Source of the DNA: UBA1412 sp964609795
GTDB taxonomy: Bacteria > Verrucomicrobiota > Verrucomicrobiia > Limisphaerales > UBA1412
Assembly: GCA_964609795.1 (NCBI GenBank)
Contig: CAZSTC010000008.1
Span: 1-54,582 of the forward strand
DNA: 54,582 nt
Reading direction: 5' to 3'
Position numbers and translations under genes: made by a program. The notes beneath the pieces were generated by a model, which was not told the DNA's origin, did no database searches, and saw only the letters and a program-made list of their open reading frames with translations. Positions within the stretch are counted from its first letter, which is position 1, and the number at the start of each line of letters is the position of its first letter. This document shows, piece after piece, positions 25,810-35,500 of this stretch.

Positions 25810-27423
25810 CTATCTTTTCTTACCGATGTAGTTGATCGGGTGACGGTCAATCGGATTCGGGTAAATACCTTCAATTTTGTTAGTATCAAAGCAGAGAATT
25901 CCTTTATAAAAATAAAGAGGGATTATTGGCAGCCCTTCGTTTATCAGCAAGGTTTCAGCTTCTTTCATAATAAGCGCTCGTTTTTCTATATCAAGTTCCC
26001 GGTCTGAACGACTTAATAGATTATCATACTCCTGACTGAGCCATCCTGTGCGGTTATTACCACTATGAGAAGTAAAAAGATTCAGAAAAGTCGTTGCATC
26101 ATTATAATCGCCCACCCAACTGGCTCGACACAAATCATAATCCAAATTATTTACCATAGATAAAAATGCCTTCCATTCGGCCTGTCTCAAATTAACAGTT
26201 ACATTCAGTTGAGTTTTCCACATCCGCTGAAGTTCTACTGCCACTTTTTGATGTATTTTAGCACTTCCACCCGCAGCCGCATTAAAAAGGTAAGTGACAG
26301 GAGGGAATCCCTCACCATTTGAATACCCTGCCTCGGCTAAAAGCTTTCTGGCAAGCTCTGGATCGTAGCCCGGGCCATCTGGGGGAATATAATTCGCACA
26401 AAATTCAGGCGTGAAATGAGATGAAGGAGTTTCTCCGGCACGGGTTACACGGTTTACCAATGCGTTTCTATCAATCGCCATAGAAAAGGCTTTCCTAACC
26501 TTTGGTTCGTTAAAAGGCGAGCGAGTTACATTGATACGAACAAAGTAATTGCCGAGATAGTCAAAAGGATGGACATCCGGGCGCTCCAACATTAAATCCA
26601 GAAGGTCAGCCGGAATCAGCTCTTTATCCCACAAAAGGTCCACTTTACCTTGGTAATAAAGATTCATCGCTGTAACGCTGGAACCAATAGGCAAGAGATC
26701 TACTACAGAGCACCGGGTATGAACAGCATCCCAATATAAAGGATTTTTTTTAAGTCTGATCCGGTCATTCAGAAGCCATTTTCCCAATATGTAAGGGCCA
26801 CTAACAGGTAAAGTTTGAGATCGTATCCACTGATCGGGACTATGTTTAATCGCAAACGATGGCACTACTGCCAAGGTTGGCATGGCACATAAATCCAAAA
26901 AATAAGCTGTGGGTAACCGTAATTGAACCTGAAACGTAGCACTGTCCAAAATCTTCAAACCAAGAAGCGATACATCCTTTATTATACCGCCATTAAATTC
27001 TTCGGCATTGAGTACAGGAAAAAGAACACTGGCATAAGGCGAGGCTGTTGCAGGGTCAAGAACTCTAGTCCAGGAATAAAAAAAATCTTGGGCTGTTATG
27101 GGTTCACCTGTGCTCCAAAGAATTCCCGGCCGAAGGTGAAAAGTATAAATTTTTGCATCAGGAGAGACTTCCCAGCTTTCGGCCAGACAGGCCTCAGGAA
27201 GGCCAGTTATAGGATTCGGGCTGGTCAATCCGACAAATAAGGCGCTGGCAGCACGGATATCAGGCTGTCCGGTTACAATTGCAGGGTCCAGAGATTCCGG
27301 CTCAGCTCCATTAATAATCATAAGCTCAGCAGGTTCCTGGAATGAACACCCGCAAAGAGAGAGCATCACCAAAAGAGTGAAAAGAAAAAAATCAGATAGG
27401 TTTTTAATTATTAACACTCTCAT
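25810..27423 (-). CDS. Peptide ABC transporter substrate-binding lipoprotein (OppA-like)
   Basis: A 537-residue family-5 extracellular solute-binding protein. From ATG 27423 the product begins with a lipoprotein signal (LFTLLVMLSLCGCS, lipobox LCGC). The mature part has the OppA-type start GAEPESLDPAIVTG, then AESWEVSPDAKIYTFHLRPGILWSTG and FYSWTRVLDPATASPYASVL. The C-terminal half holds KVRKAFSMAIDRNALV and a Trp-rich GDYNDATTFLNLFTS region. It should bind oligopeptides and deliver them to an ABC importer, but no permease or ATPase gene is nearby, so it is an orphan. An upstream in-frame start at 27477 would read through the hairpin and is rejected. Confidence 0.9.
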   Translation of the reverse strand: MRVLIIKNLSDFFLFTLLVMLSLCGCSFQEPAELMIINGAEPESLDPAIVTGQPDIRAASALFVGLTSPNPITGLPEACLAESWEVSPDAKIYTFHLRPGILWSTGEPITAQDFFYSWTRVLDPATASPYASVLFPVLNAEEFNGGIIKDVSLLGLKILDSATFQVQLRLPTAYFLDLCAMPTLAVVPSFAIKHSPDQWIRSQTLPVSGPYILGKWLLNDRIRLKKNPLYWDAVHTRCSVVDLLPIGSSVTAMNLYYQGKVDLLWDKELIPADLLDLMLERPDVHPFDYLGNYFVRINVTRSPFNEPKVRKAFSMAIDRNALVNRVTRAGETPSSHFTPEFCANYIPPDGPGYDPELARKLLAEAGYSNGEGFPPVTYLFNAAAGGSAKIHQKVAVELQRMWKTQLNVTVNLRQAEWKAFLSMVNNLDYDLCRASWVGDYNDATTFLNLFTSHSGNNRTGWLSQEYDNLLSRSDRELDIEKRALIMKEAETLLINEGLPIIPLYFYKGILCFDTNKIEGIYPNPIDRHPINYIGKKR

Positions 27424-27434
27424 AGTATCACAAG

Positions 27435-27473
27435 CCAAACGCCGCAACCCGGTTAAGGTTTTGCGGCGTTTGG
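27435..27473. terminator. Perfect 13-bp hairpin between secG and the oppA-like gene
   Basis: CCAAACGCCGCAA (27435-27447) and TTGCGGCGTTTGG (27461-27473) are perfect inverted arms around a 13-base loop. It lies just after the secG stop and before the oppA-like start. On the minus strand it lacks a following T-run, while on the plus strand a T-run occurs nearby (27480-27485). It most likely ends the pgk-tpiA-secG transcript or insulates the lipoprotein gene. Confidence 0.6.
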
Positions 27474-27497
27474 ACATTGTTTTTTCAAAAAAACTGA

Positions 27498-27947
27498 TTA
27501 TTCGGTTTTTACCGGCTCAGCAGGAGCTACGGCATTTGTCGATTTCTCAGTTGATGGAGTGTTTTGAGAGGGGATAGCCTCCTTAGAAGCAGCATCCGTC
27601 GCAGCAACAGGGGCATTCAGCGTCGCCGCTTTAGCACTATCAGCCGCAGATTCCCCAGATTCCACCGTCAACATCTGACGGGTTATAGCATCTCTCTGGG
27701 CTTTTGCATAATGAGAGTCTGCAACAGCTATACCCAAGGAAAGAACGAAGAAAAAAACAGCGCACCACTTGGTGAGCTTAGTAATGGCATTGCCGGCACC
27801 TGCCCCAAAAAGGGCATCCGTAGCGGCACCACCGAAAGCGACTCCCAATCCCGCCTCTTTTTTCGGAAGCTGGATGAGTACCAAAAGGATCAAGAGCGCA
27901 CAGTCTACAAACAGGATAAACCTGAATAAACCAACAATAAATTCCAT
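27498..27947 (-). CDS. secG: Preprotein translocase subunit SecG
   Basis: A 149-residue SecG, the accessory membrane subunit of SecYEG. Two transmembrane helices (about 5-28 and 58-78) flank the conserved cytosolic loop LPKKEAGLGVAFGGAATDALFGAG. After residue 85 there is an Ala/Ser/Glu-rich, probably disordered tail of about 65 residues, longer than in E. coli SecG (110 residues). It starts five bases after tpiA and ends the pgk-tpiA-secG transcript. Confidence 0.9.
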   Translation of the reverse strand: MEFIVGLFRFILFVDCALLILLVLIQLPKKEAGLGVAFGGAATDALFGAGAGNAITKLTKWCAVFFFVLSLGIAVADSHYAKAQRDAITRQMLTVESGESAADSAKAATLNAPVAATDAASKEAIPSQNTPSTEKSTNAVAPAEPVKTE

Positions 27948-27952
27948 AACAA

Positions 27953-28717
27953 TTAGATGCTGTTTTTAACTATGTCAGAGAAGCTGCGGACTTCCAGAGC
28001 AGCTCCGCCCACTAACGCGCCATCCACATCGGGTTGACTCATTATTTCGCGAGCATTAGCGGGTTTCACGCTGCCTCCGTAAAGGATGCGAACCTTCTTA
28101 GCCACTGGTTCTCCAAACATCTGGGCCAGAGTATTACGAATAAAAAGATGAATCTCCTGAGCTTGCGCAGAAGTGGCAGTTTTACCGGTTCCGATAGCCC
28201 AAACAGGCTCGTAAGCGATTACTGTTTCTTCCATCTGAGCAGCACTTAATCCTGCCAGACTGCCTTTGACCTGAGTCCCGATTACCGCTTCGGCCTTTCC
28301 GGCCTCGCGCTCAGCAAGGGTTTCACCCACGCAAACGATTGGTTTCAGCGCAGCAGCATGAGCAGCTCCTGCTTTCTTGGCGATTAAAGCATCTGTCTCG
28401 GCGTAATACTGGCGACGCTCAGAGTGTCCTAAAATCACATAACGCACAGAAAACTCTTTGAGCATTCCTGCGTTCACTTCGCCTGTGAAAGCACCATAGC
28501 CATTCTCATTCATAGTTTGTGCTCCCAAACGAACCTGAGTATCCAATACTTTCTTGGAAACAGCATGCAATGCGGTGAATGGAGGACACACAACGATATC
28601 CACTTCTTTCACATTGGCTAGTTCGCGAACAAGGCCGTCAACAAGGTCAATAGCTTCCGCCACGGTCTTGTTCATTTTCCAGTTGCCGGCAATGAGTAAT
28701 TTTCTTTCTTTATTCAT
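27953..28717 (-). CDS. tpiA: Triosephosphate isomerase
   Basis: A 254-residue TIM-barrel enzyme interconverting dihydroxyacetone phosphate and glyceraldehyde-3-phosphate. NWKMN carries the catalytic Lys, VILGHSERRQYY the electrophilic His, and IAYEPVWAIGTGKTA the catalytic Glu and flexible loop 6. The phosphate-binding ILYGGSVKPANA and VDGALVGGAAL segments follow. It lies 38 bases after pgk and five before secG. Confidence 0.96.
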   Translation of the reverse strand: MNKERKLLIAGNWKMNKTVAEAIDLVDGLVRELANVKEVDIVVCPPFTALHAVSKKVLDTQVRLGAQTMNENGYGAFTGEVNAGMLKEFSVRYVILGHSERRQYYAETDALIAKKAGAAHAAALKPIVCVGETLAEREAGKAEAVIGTQVKGSLAGLSAAQMEETVIAYEPVWAIGTGKTATSAQAQEIHLFIRNTLAQMFGEPVAKKVRILYGGSVKPANAREIMSQPDVDGALVGGAALEVRSFSDIVKNSI

Positions 28718-28755
28718 CTGTTTTAAAATTATAGTTTTCTATCTTGAAAGGAAGG

Positions 28756-30033
28756 TTATTTACAGCAGCCACAACAGGTTTTCTCGCTTAAAGCTGCGAC
28801 GCCGGGGAGAACTTTTCCTTCCAAAAACTCCAAGCTGGCTCCGCCTCCAGTGCTCATGAAAGTCACTTTAGAACCCAGACCAGACTGATTAATCGCCTTG
28901 ACGCTGTCGCCTCCACCGATGATGCTTTTTGCTCCATTCTTTTCTGTGACCTCGGCAACGGCCTTCGCCACACCAAAAGTCCCCTGAGCAAAACGCTTGT
29001 CTTCAAATAGTCCCATCGGTCCATTCCAGAGAATTGTCTTAGCCTTAGCGACTTCGTCTGAGAAAAGTTTTATCGTTTTGGATCCGACATCCAAACCCGC
29101 AACATTATCTGCACAATCCATACTGGCATTTTCAGTCGGGTTCTGCCATTCAATTACAGGTTTGCCTTTCTTATCCAGCTTTTCGCTCTTAACAGGCGTC
29201 GCCACGATATCGTCCACCGGCAAAAGGAATTTAACACCCTTGGCAGCAGCCTTATTCAAGGCTTCCTTGGCGATATCTACCTTATCAGGCTCTACCAAAG
29301 ACTTACCGACTTTATATCCTTGAGCCAGGCGAAAAGTATAGGCCATGGCACCGCCAATCAAAATTGTATCGGCCTTCTCAAGCAAACGGTCAATCACAGT
29401 GATCTTATCAGAAACTTTGGCTCCGCCCAAAATTACCACGAAGGGACGAGCTGCATTATCCAGCTCTTCACCCAGGAATTTGAGCTCGCGCTCCATCAAA
29501 AAACCGGCAGCACACTGACCACCTCGGGAAGAAACAATCTTCGCAATCCCCTCGGTTGAAGCATGCGCACGGTGTGCAGCCCCAAATGCATCATTTACGT
29601 AGAGTTCAGCCACCTTGGCCAATTTTTCTGCAAAAACGGGATCATTGGCCTCTTCCTCTGCATAATAACGAACATTTTCCAGGAGCAGCACATCTCCCTG
29701 GTTCATAGCCGCTACAGCCTTTTCGACCTTCTCCCCAATACAATCGTCTACAAAACCCACCTTTTTACCAAGAAGTTCGCCCAATCGAACTGACACAGGA
29801 GCAAGCGACATTGTAGACTCACGCTTGCCTTTAGGGCGACCCAAGTGAGCCGCAAGAATAACCTTGGCTCCGTCCTTTATAAGATGTTCCAGTGTGGGCA
29901 GAGTCGCACGTATCCGAGTGTCGTCGGTAATAACCATCACTCCACCTTTTTCTTCCAAAGGTACGTTATAATCCACACGCACAAACACCTGTTTGCCGTG
30001 TGCCTTCAAATCTTTCAGCGTAAGTTTTGCCAT
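28756..30033 (-). CDS. pgk: Phosphoglycerate kinase
   Basis: A 425-residue Pgk transferring phosphate from 1,3-bisphosphoglycerate to ADP. RVDYNVPLEEKGGVMVITDDTRI marks the N-domain; AAHLGRPKG, LLENVRYYAEEE and the GPMGLFEDKRFAQGT and GGGDSVKAINQ segments mark the substrate and nucleotide sites. It is about 30 residues longer than the E. coli enzyme. The extreme C-terminus, TCCGCCK, has four Cys in five residues, which is unusual for Pgk. A good minus-strand promoter lies 37 bases upstream of the start. Confidence 0.95.
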   Translation of the reverse strand: MAKLTLKDLKAHGKQVFVRVDYNVPLEEKGGVMVITDDTRIRATLPTLEHLIKDGAKVILAAHLGRPKGKRESTMSLAPVSVRLGELLGKKVGFVDDCIGEKVEKAVAAMNQGDVLLLENVRYYAEEEANDPVFAEKLAKVAELYVNDAFGAAHRAHASTEGIAKIVSSRGGQCAAGFLMERELKFLGEELDNAARPFVVILGGAKVSDKITVIDRLLEKADTILIGGAMAYTFRLAQGYKVGKSLVEPDKVDIAKEALNKAAAKGVKFLLPVDDIVATPVKSEKLDKKGKPVIEWQNPTENASMDCADNVAGLDVGSKTIKLFSDEVAKAKTILWNGPMGLFEDKRFAQGTFGVAKAVAEVTEKNGAKSIIGGGDSVKAINQSGLGSKVTFMSTGGGASLEFLEGKVLPGVAALSEKTCCGCCK

Positions 30034-30380
30034 ATTTATTCCAGGGGTCTCTGCCCCACAAGCCGATTCATTCTACTCAAAACGGCACATAAAAGTCAAA
30101 GGTTGTTGACAGTATTTATTGTGTCTGATAACCGAACGTCGTCATCCCCCGAAGATTTTGAAAGGAAAGACCTTTGTGGACTAGTAATTATTTAATCAAA
30201 AAAGAGATAAAATAAGAACGCCTCATTCGATCCTTCCAAATAACACTTGGGCTAGGGAAGAATGAATGAGCCCTCTACTCTGCTCGCCCTGCTTCGAATT
30301 AAGCGTTGTAACGCAAAGTTCGGAGAAAGAGTTCATCTAGTTATTGAGTATTCCCGGTGAAAACGGTAGTCTACCTCCCG
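30034..30380. other. Divergent intergenic region pgk/lolC
   Basis: This 347-base gap holds the pgk promoter (30070-30099) and, for the plus strand, a TTGACA at 30106-30111 without a convincing -10 box. Just before lolC is a compound hairpin: arms CTTCGAA (30292-30298) and TTCGGAG (30319-30325) enclose a smaller stem GCGTT/AACGC (30303-30307 and 30310-30314). It might be part of the lolC leader. I found no small ORF or tRNA. Confidence 0.4.
30070..30099 (-). promoter_or_regulatory. Predicted promoter of pgk-tpiA-secG
   Basis: On the minus strand, TTGACT (30094-30099) and TAGAAT (30070-30075) are 18 bases apart, each matching the consensus at five of six positions. Transcription would begin near 30062, leaving a leader of about 29 bases before the pgk ATG. 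No competing start site was seen. Confidence 0.6.
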
Positions 30381-31649
30381 ATGCGGCTCCCTTTTGAACT
30401 GCTGCTAAGTCTTCGATACTTAAAACCGAAACGCACCTTCGTCTCGGTGATCACTGTTATCTCCACCATTGGTGTCACTCTAGGCGTTGCGGTTCTCATT
30501 ATCGTCATGAGCGTGATGAGCGGATTCGATCAGGACCTTCATGATAAAATATTAGGGTTCAATCCTCACATAAAGGTTTATTCGCGATCGGGAGAGATGA
30601 GGGACTACGAAAAAACGGCCGAAATAATTCGTAATGTCGAACATGTTCGCGCCGTGGCGCCCTTCACTCTGGGACAAGTCTGGATGGAAACTCAACCCAG
30701 CATTGGGAACGCTCAAGGCATGGCACCCTATCTAAGAGGTATTGAAGCCGATTTGGAAAAACAAGTCAGTGTTTTGCCCAGCAGCATCGTAGAGGGGCAA
30801 TTTGACGTTTCCGGGCGCGGTCTTCTTATAGGGACAGTCATGGCTCGTAATTTTCGTCTTCGGGTGGGTGATGTTGTAGCACTTTACAGCCCTTCCCAGC
30901 TGCAAAAGATGAAGCTAAGCCAGGAGGAGGGACACCCCGAAGCCATATTGGCCGATAATTATGAAATAAAAGGAATCTTTGACGTTGGCTTTTTCGAATA
31001 TAATTCTTCCTTTCTGATCACTTCACTACTCAATTTTCAAGAGCTGTTTAATATGGATGAAGCCTCTCAAGGTTTACTGGTAATGCTTGATGATCCGCAG
31101 CTTGTTACTCCGGTTGCGAAAGAATTAGATTCTAAGCTCGGATTGGCCTACCAAAATTCTACCTGGATGCAGGAAAACTCCCAAATTGTGGGGGCTCTGG
31201 CTGTTGAAAAAAATGTGATGTTCTATATCCTTTTTCTCATCATGATTGTGGCCGGTTTTGGAATCGCTAACGCTTTGATCACTTTTGTTTTTCAAAAAAC
31301 CCGAGAGATAGGCCTCTTAAAAGCTATCGGAGCCACTCGTCTTCAGATTCTTTTCATTTTTCTGAGCCAAAGCCTGATGGTTGGCGTTATTGGTGTCATT
31401 TGTGGCTTTTCTCTAGGAATGACTGCCATCGCTTTTCGAAATGAGTTTTTACAATTTATGAACCGGATGACCGGCTTTGAACTTTTTCCGGCGGAACTTT
31501 ATTTCTTTTCCGAGCTACCAGCGCTAATTATCCCCTCGGACATCATTATGATCTGCGGCGGTTCACTTTTAATTTGCCTACTTTCAGGCATCCTCCCGGC
31601 TGCTTATGCCAGCCGTCAGCACCCTGTCACCTCCCTGCGCCATGAGTAA
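30381..31649 (+). CDS. lolC: Lipoprotein-releasing ABC transporter permease (LolC/LolE family)
   Basis: An inner-membrane permease of about 422 residues that extracts lipoproteins for transfer to the outer membrane. The N-terminal PFELLLSLRYLKPKRTFVSV and following helix (VITVISTIGVTLGVAVLIIVMSVM) are the LolC/E signature. A large periplasmic domain occupies about 50-270, and three C-terminal helices follow, with FQKTREIGLLKAIGA as the coupling motif to LolD. I chose ATG 30381; GTG 30357 would add eight residues. The lolD ATG overlaps the stop. Only one permease gene is present, so the complex may be a homodimer or the partner may be encoded elsewhere. Confidence 0.9.
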   Translation: MRLPFELLLSLRYLKPKRTFVSVITVISTIGVTLGVAVLIIVMSVMSGFDQDLHDKILGFNPHIKVYSRSGEMRDYEKTAEIIRNVEHVRAVAPFTLGQVWMETQPSIGNAQGMAPYLRGIEADLEKQVSVLPSSIVEGQFDVSGRGLLIGTVMARNFRLRVGDVVALYSPSQLQKMKLSQEEGHPEAILADNYEIKGIFDVGFFEYNSSFLITSLLNFQELFNMDEASQGLLVMLDDPQLVTPVAKELDSKLGLAYQNSTWMQENSQIVGALAVEKNVMFYILFLIMIVAGFGIANALITFVFQKTREIGLLKAIGATRLQILFIFLSQSLMVGVIGVICGFSLGMTAIAFRNEFLQFMNRMTGFELFPAELYFFSELPALIIPSDIIMICGGSLLICLLSGILPAAYASRQHPVTSLRHE

Positions 31650-32334
31650 CTCTCCCTTTTCTCCTTCTTTGCTCCAAGTTTCCGGGCTCTGTAAATCTTT
31701 TCTGATTGGCACTCGGAAGCTTGATATCCTCAAGGACATCTCTTTTTCCGTTAAACAGGGAGAATTCGTTGCTTTACAGGGGGCTTCCGGGGCCGGAAAA
31801 TCTACACTCTTAAACTTGATAGGAATGTTGGACCGGCCGGATGCCGGAAGTATCGTCCTGGAAGGCAAAGAAACAGGACAGATGAGCGACTATGATTTGG
31901 CTAAAATACGCAACCATAAAATTGGTTTTGTTTTTCAATCCTATCATTTACTGCCTGAATTTGATGCCTTGGAAAACGTGATTATCCCGGCCCGAATTGC
32001 ACGCCGCCCCTATGCTGAAGTCAAAAATCGCGGCATTGAACTGCTCAAACAGGTAGGGCTCGCCAACCGAACAGGACATCGACCCTCTGAGCTTTCGGGT
32101 GGAGAACAGCAAAGAGTCGCTATTGCCCGCTCTCTTATCAATGATCCTTCTCTCCTGATCGCGGACGAACCCACCGGAAATCTTGACTCCCAAACGGGGA
32201 GAGATATTTTAAATTTACTCCTGCAGCTGCGCAGCGAACGTTTCTGCACTCTCGTTATTGCAACTCACGATTTGGAGATTGCCACTCAAGCAAATCAAAC
32301 TTTCCACATTGTGGATGGGAGTTTAAGAAACTGA
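31642..32334 (+). CDS. lolD: Lipoprotein-releasing system ATP-binding protein
   Basis: A 230-residue ABC ATPase of the LolD/MacB type. Walker A is GASGAGKST, the Q-loop GFVFQSYHLLPEF, the signature LSGGEQQRVAIARSL, and Walker B LLIADEPTGNLDS, with the switch His in VIATHD. The start ATG 31642 overlaps the permease stop by eight bases (ATGAGTAA), giving translational coupling; the in-frame upstream start at 31606 lies inside the permease gene and is rejected. The gene pair and the LolC motif favour LolD over FtsE or MacB. Confidence 0.93.
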   Translation: MSNSPFSPSLLQVSGLCKSFLIGTRKLDILKDISFSVKQGEFVALQGASGAGKSTLLNLIGMLDRPDAGSIVLEGKETGQMSDYDLAKIRNHKIGFVFQSYHLLPEFDALENVIIPARIARRPYAEVKNRGIELLKQVGLANRTGHRPSELSGGEQQRVAIARSLINDPSLLIADEPTGNLDSQTGRDILNLLLQLRSERFCTLVIATHDLEIATQANQTFHIVDGSLRN

Positions 32335-32548
32335 ATACCCTCAGAGAATTTACTCCATTAAGCCACATAAGATCTTTGTTTTTAAATAGTTAAGATATTT
32401 CAATTAAAAATCTCTAGCTAGCTTTCCTTTAAGATGCTAAGATAGTTCCTCAGACGTCAAGAGCGTGCCAGCTATGACCTTGGGGATAAATATTTTCACA
32501 CAGGTCGGCAGGAAAGGCAGTTAGATTTAACAATAACAGACAGTATAT

Positions 32549-35500
32549 ATGGCTAAGAAATATGTAGCAATGGATGGGAACGAGGCTGTCGCCTACGTTG
32601 CCTATAGGTGTAATGAGGTATGTGGAATTTATCCAATCACACCTTCTTCCAATATGGCGGAGTGGTGTGACGCTTGGGCAGCCAAAGGAGTAAAAAACCT
32701 TTGGGGTACTGTTCCCTCCGTAATGGAGATGCAAAGCGAAGGCGGTGCTGCTGGCACCGTGCATGGTTCTCTCCTCACTGGCTCCCTCACGACAACTTTC
32801 ACCGCGTCTCAGGGATTACTTCTCAAGATACCTAACATGTTCAAGATCGCCGGAGAATTGATTCCGACTGTCTTTCATATATCAGCTCGCGCTTTGGCTA
32901 CTCACGCTCTTTCAATCTTTGGAGATCATAGTGATGTCATGAGTGCCCGCAGTACCGGTTTTGCAATGCTTGCCTCTGCCTCAGTTCAGGAGGCTATGGA
33001 CATGGCGCTGATCTCCCATGCGGCCACGTTGGAAGCCCGAATTCCTTTCATGCACTTCTTTGATGGCTTCCGCACTTCTCATGAAGTTTCTAAAGTTGAG
33101 GTCATTTCTGAAGATGTCATGAGGGAGATGATTCAAGATGATTTAGTTATCGCACATCGTCAACGCGCCCTCAATCCTGACAATCCTTCAATTCGCGGCA
33201 CAGCTCAAAACCCGGACGTTTACTTCCAATGCAGAGAAAGATGCAATCCGTTCTACGACGCCTGCTCCGGGATCGTTCAAAAGCAGATGGACAAGTTTGC
33301 CCAGTTGACCGGACGCCAATACAAGCTTTTTGAATATGTTGGTGCCAAGGATGCTGAGAACGTTCTTATCCTCATGGGATCAGGCTGTGAAGTCGCTCAT
33401 GAAGCCCTGGATGCACTCAATGCCAAAGGTGCAAAACTGGGACTGCTCAAGGTCCGACTGTACCGTCCTTTCAGTGTTCGGGATTTCGTAGGTGCGCTGC
33501 CTTCAACAACCAAAAAGATTGCAGTTTTGGATCGGACTAAAGAGCCCGGCGCAACGGGTGAACCGCTTTACCAGGATGTGCTCTGCAGTATTGCTGAGGC
33601 TCTAGCCAACGGATGCAAGCACCTGAGCCATGGGATGCCCGTGATTGTGGGTGGTCGCTACGGTTTGGCCTCCAAGGATTTCACTCCTGCTATGGTCAAA
33701 GCGGTTTATGACAACCTTGCTCAGGCTACACCCAAAAACCATTTCACTGTGGGTATTGTGGACGATGTCACCCATACCAGTCTTCCGGTGGATAAGAATT
33801 TTTCTACTGAACCAGATAACGTCATCCGCGCCATGTTTTATGGGCTGGGCTCTGATGGCACTGTGGGCGCAAACAAGAACACCATTAAGATTATTGGTGA
33901 AGAACAATACGCTCAGGGCTATTTCGTATACGACTCCAAGAAATCTGGATCTATTACCGTTTCTCACGTCCGCTTTGGACCTAACCCTATTCGCTCTTCC
34001 TACTTAATCAGCAAGGCCAACTTCGTAGCATGTCATCAACCGACATTCCCTGATCGATATGATATGTCGGCGAATCTGATTGAAGGGGGCACCTTGTTGA
34101 TCAACACTCCGTTCGGTCCGGATAAAGTTTGGGAAACGCTTCCTGCCGTGACGCAAAAGTCTCTCATTGAGAAAAAAGCCAAGCTCTTCGTTATTGATGC
34201 CAATAAGGTGGCTCAAGAGACCGGCATGGGGAGCCGCATCAACACCATCATGCAAGTTTGTTTCTTTGCGCTATCCGGGGTCCTACCGAAGGATGTGGCC
34301 ATTGAGAAAATCAAAACTTCAATTAAGAAGACCTATGGCAAAAAAGGAGATGATGTTGTCGCACAAAATATTGCAGCAGTAGACAAGACCTTGGAATGCC
34401 TGTTTGAAGTGAGTATTCCCGCGACCGTGGGCAACAAACAACTTCTCCCTCCTGTGGCTTCAGATGCCACTGAGTTCGTTAAACTGGTTCTGGGCCCCAT
34501 CATCGCCGGTTTCGGTGATGATATGCCTGTAAGCGCTTTCACCCCCGTACAGGATGGAGCATTTCCAACTGACACGGCTCGCTATGAAAAACGGGATCTG
34601 GCCTTAGAAATTCCAACATGGGATACCGAGTCCTGTATTCAGTGCCTCAAGTGCGTTGCGATTTGTCCTCACGCTGTTATCCGAGGGAAATTTTACGACG
34701 CAGCCGAGCTGGCAAAGGCTCCAGCGACCTTTAAGAGCACCGACTCTAAAGCACCTGAATTCAAGGGACAAAAATTCACTCTGCAAGTTTCAGTCCACGA
34801 TTGTACAGGATGCGGTCTCTGCGTAGAAACCTGCCCGGCCAAGAGCAAAACCGTTGAAGGTGGCAAGGCTATCAACATGGCACCTCAGGTCCCGTTGCGT
34901 GAGAGTGAAGGTCTCAACTGGGAGTTCTTCCTTTCGTTGCCTGACACTGACCGCACTAAGATCAAAACGACAATGCTCCGCCAAATGCAGGTTATGCGAC
35001 CTCTCTTTGAGTTTTCTGGTGCATGCCCCGGCTGTGGGGAAACTCCCTACGTCAAAATGCTCACTCAGCTTTTCGGCGACCGTCTTTTGGTGGCTAACGC
35101 AACGGGCTGCAGCTCCATTTATGGAGGCAACCTACCGACTACACCCTATGCGAAAAACCCGCAGGGCCGTGGACCGGCATGGGCAAACTCTCTCTTCGAA
35201 GACAATGCAGAGTTTGGCTTAGGTTTCCGTCTGGCTGTAGATAAACAAAATGAATTTGCCAAGGAGCTTCTGGTTAAGCTCGCATCAGTGCTTGGTGATG
35301 ATCTGGTTACCAGCATCACTCAGGCTTCTCAAAAGGATGAGGCTGAAATCGCTCTTCAGCGCGACCGTGTTTCAGCGTTAAAGAAGAAACTGCTCACCTT
35401 GAACAAACCCGAAGCCAAGATGTTGCTCTCCTTGGTCGACTCGCTTGTTAAACGTTCAGTTTGGATACTGGGCGGAGACGGATGGGCGTACGACATTGGC

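Noticed and set aside
27424..27477. Extended start of the OppA-like lipoprotein
   Set aside because: It would translate through the 13-bp hairpin and bury the lipoprotein signal behind 18 charged residues.
30106..30111. TTGACA as a lolC promoter
   Set aside because: No acceptable -10 box lies at 16-18 bases downstream, and the start codon is about 270 bases away.
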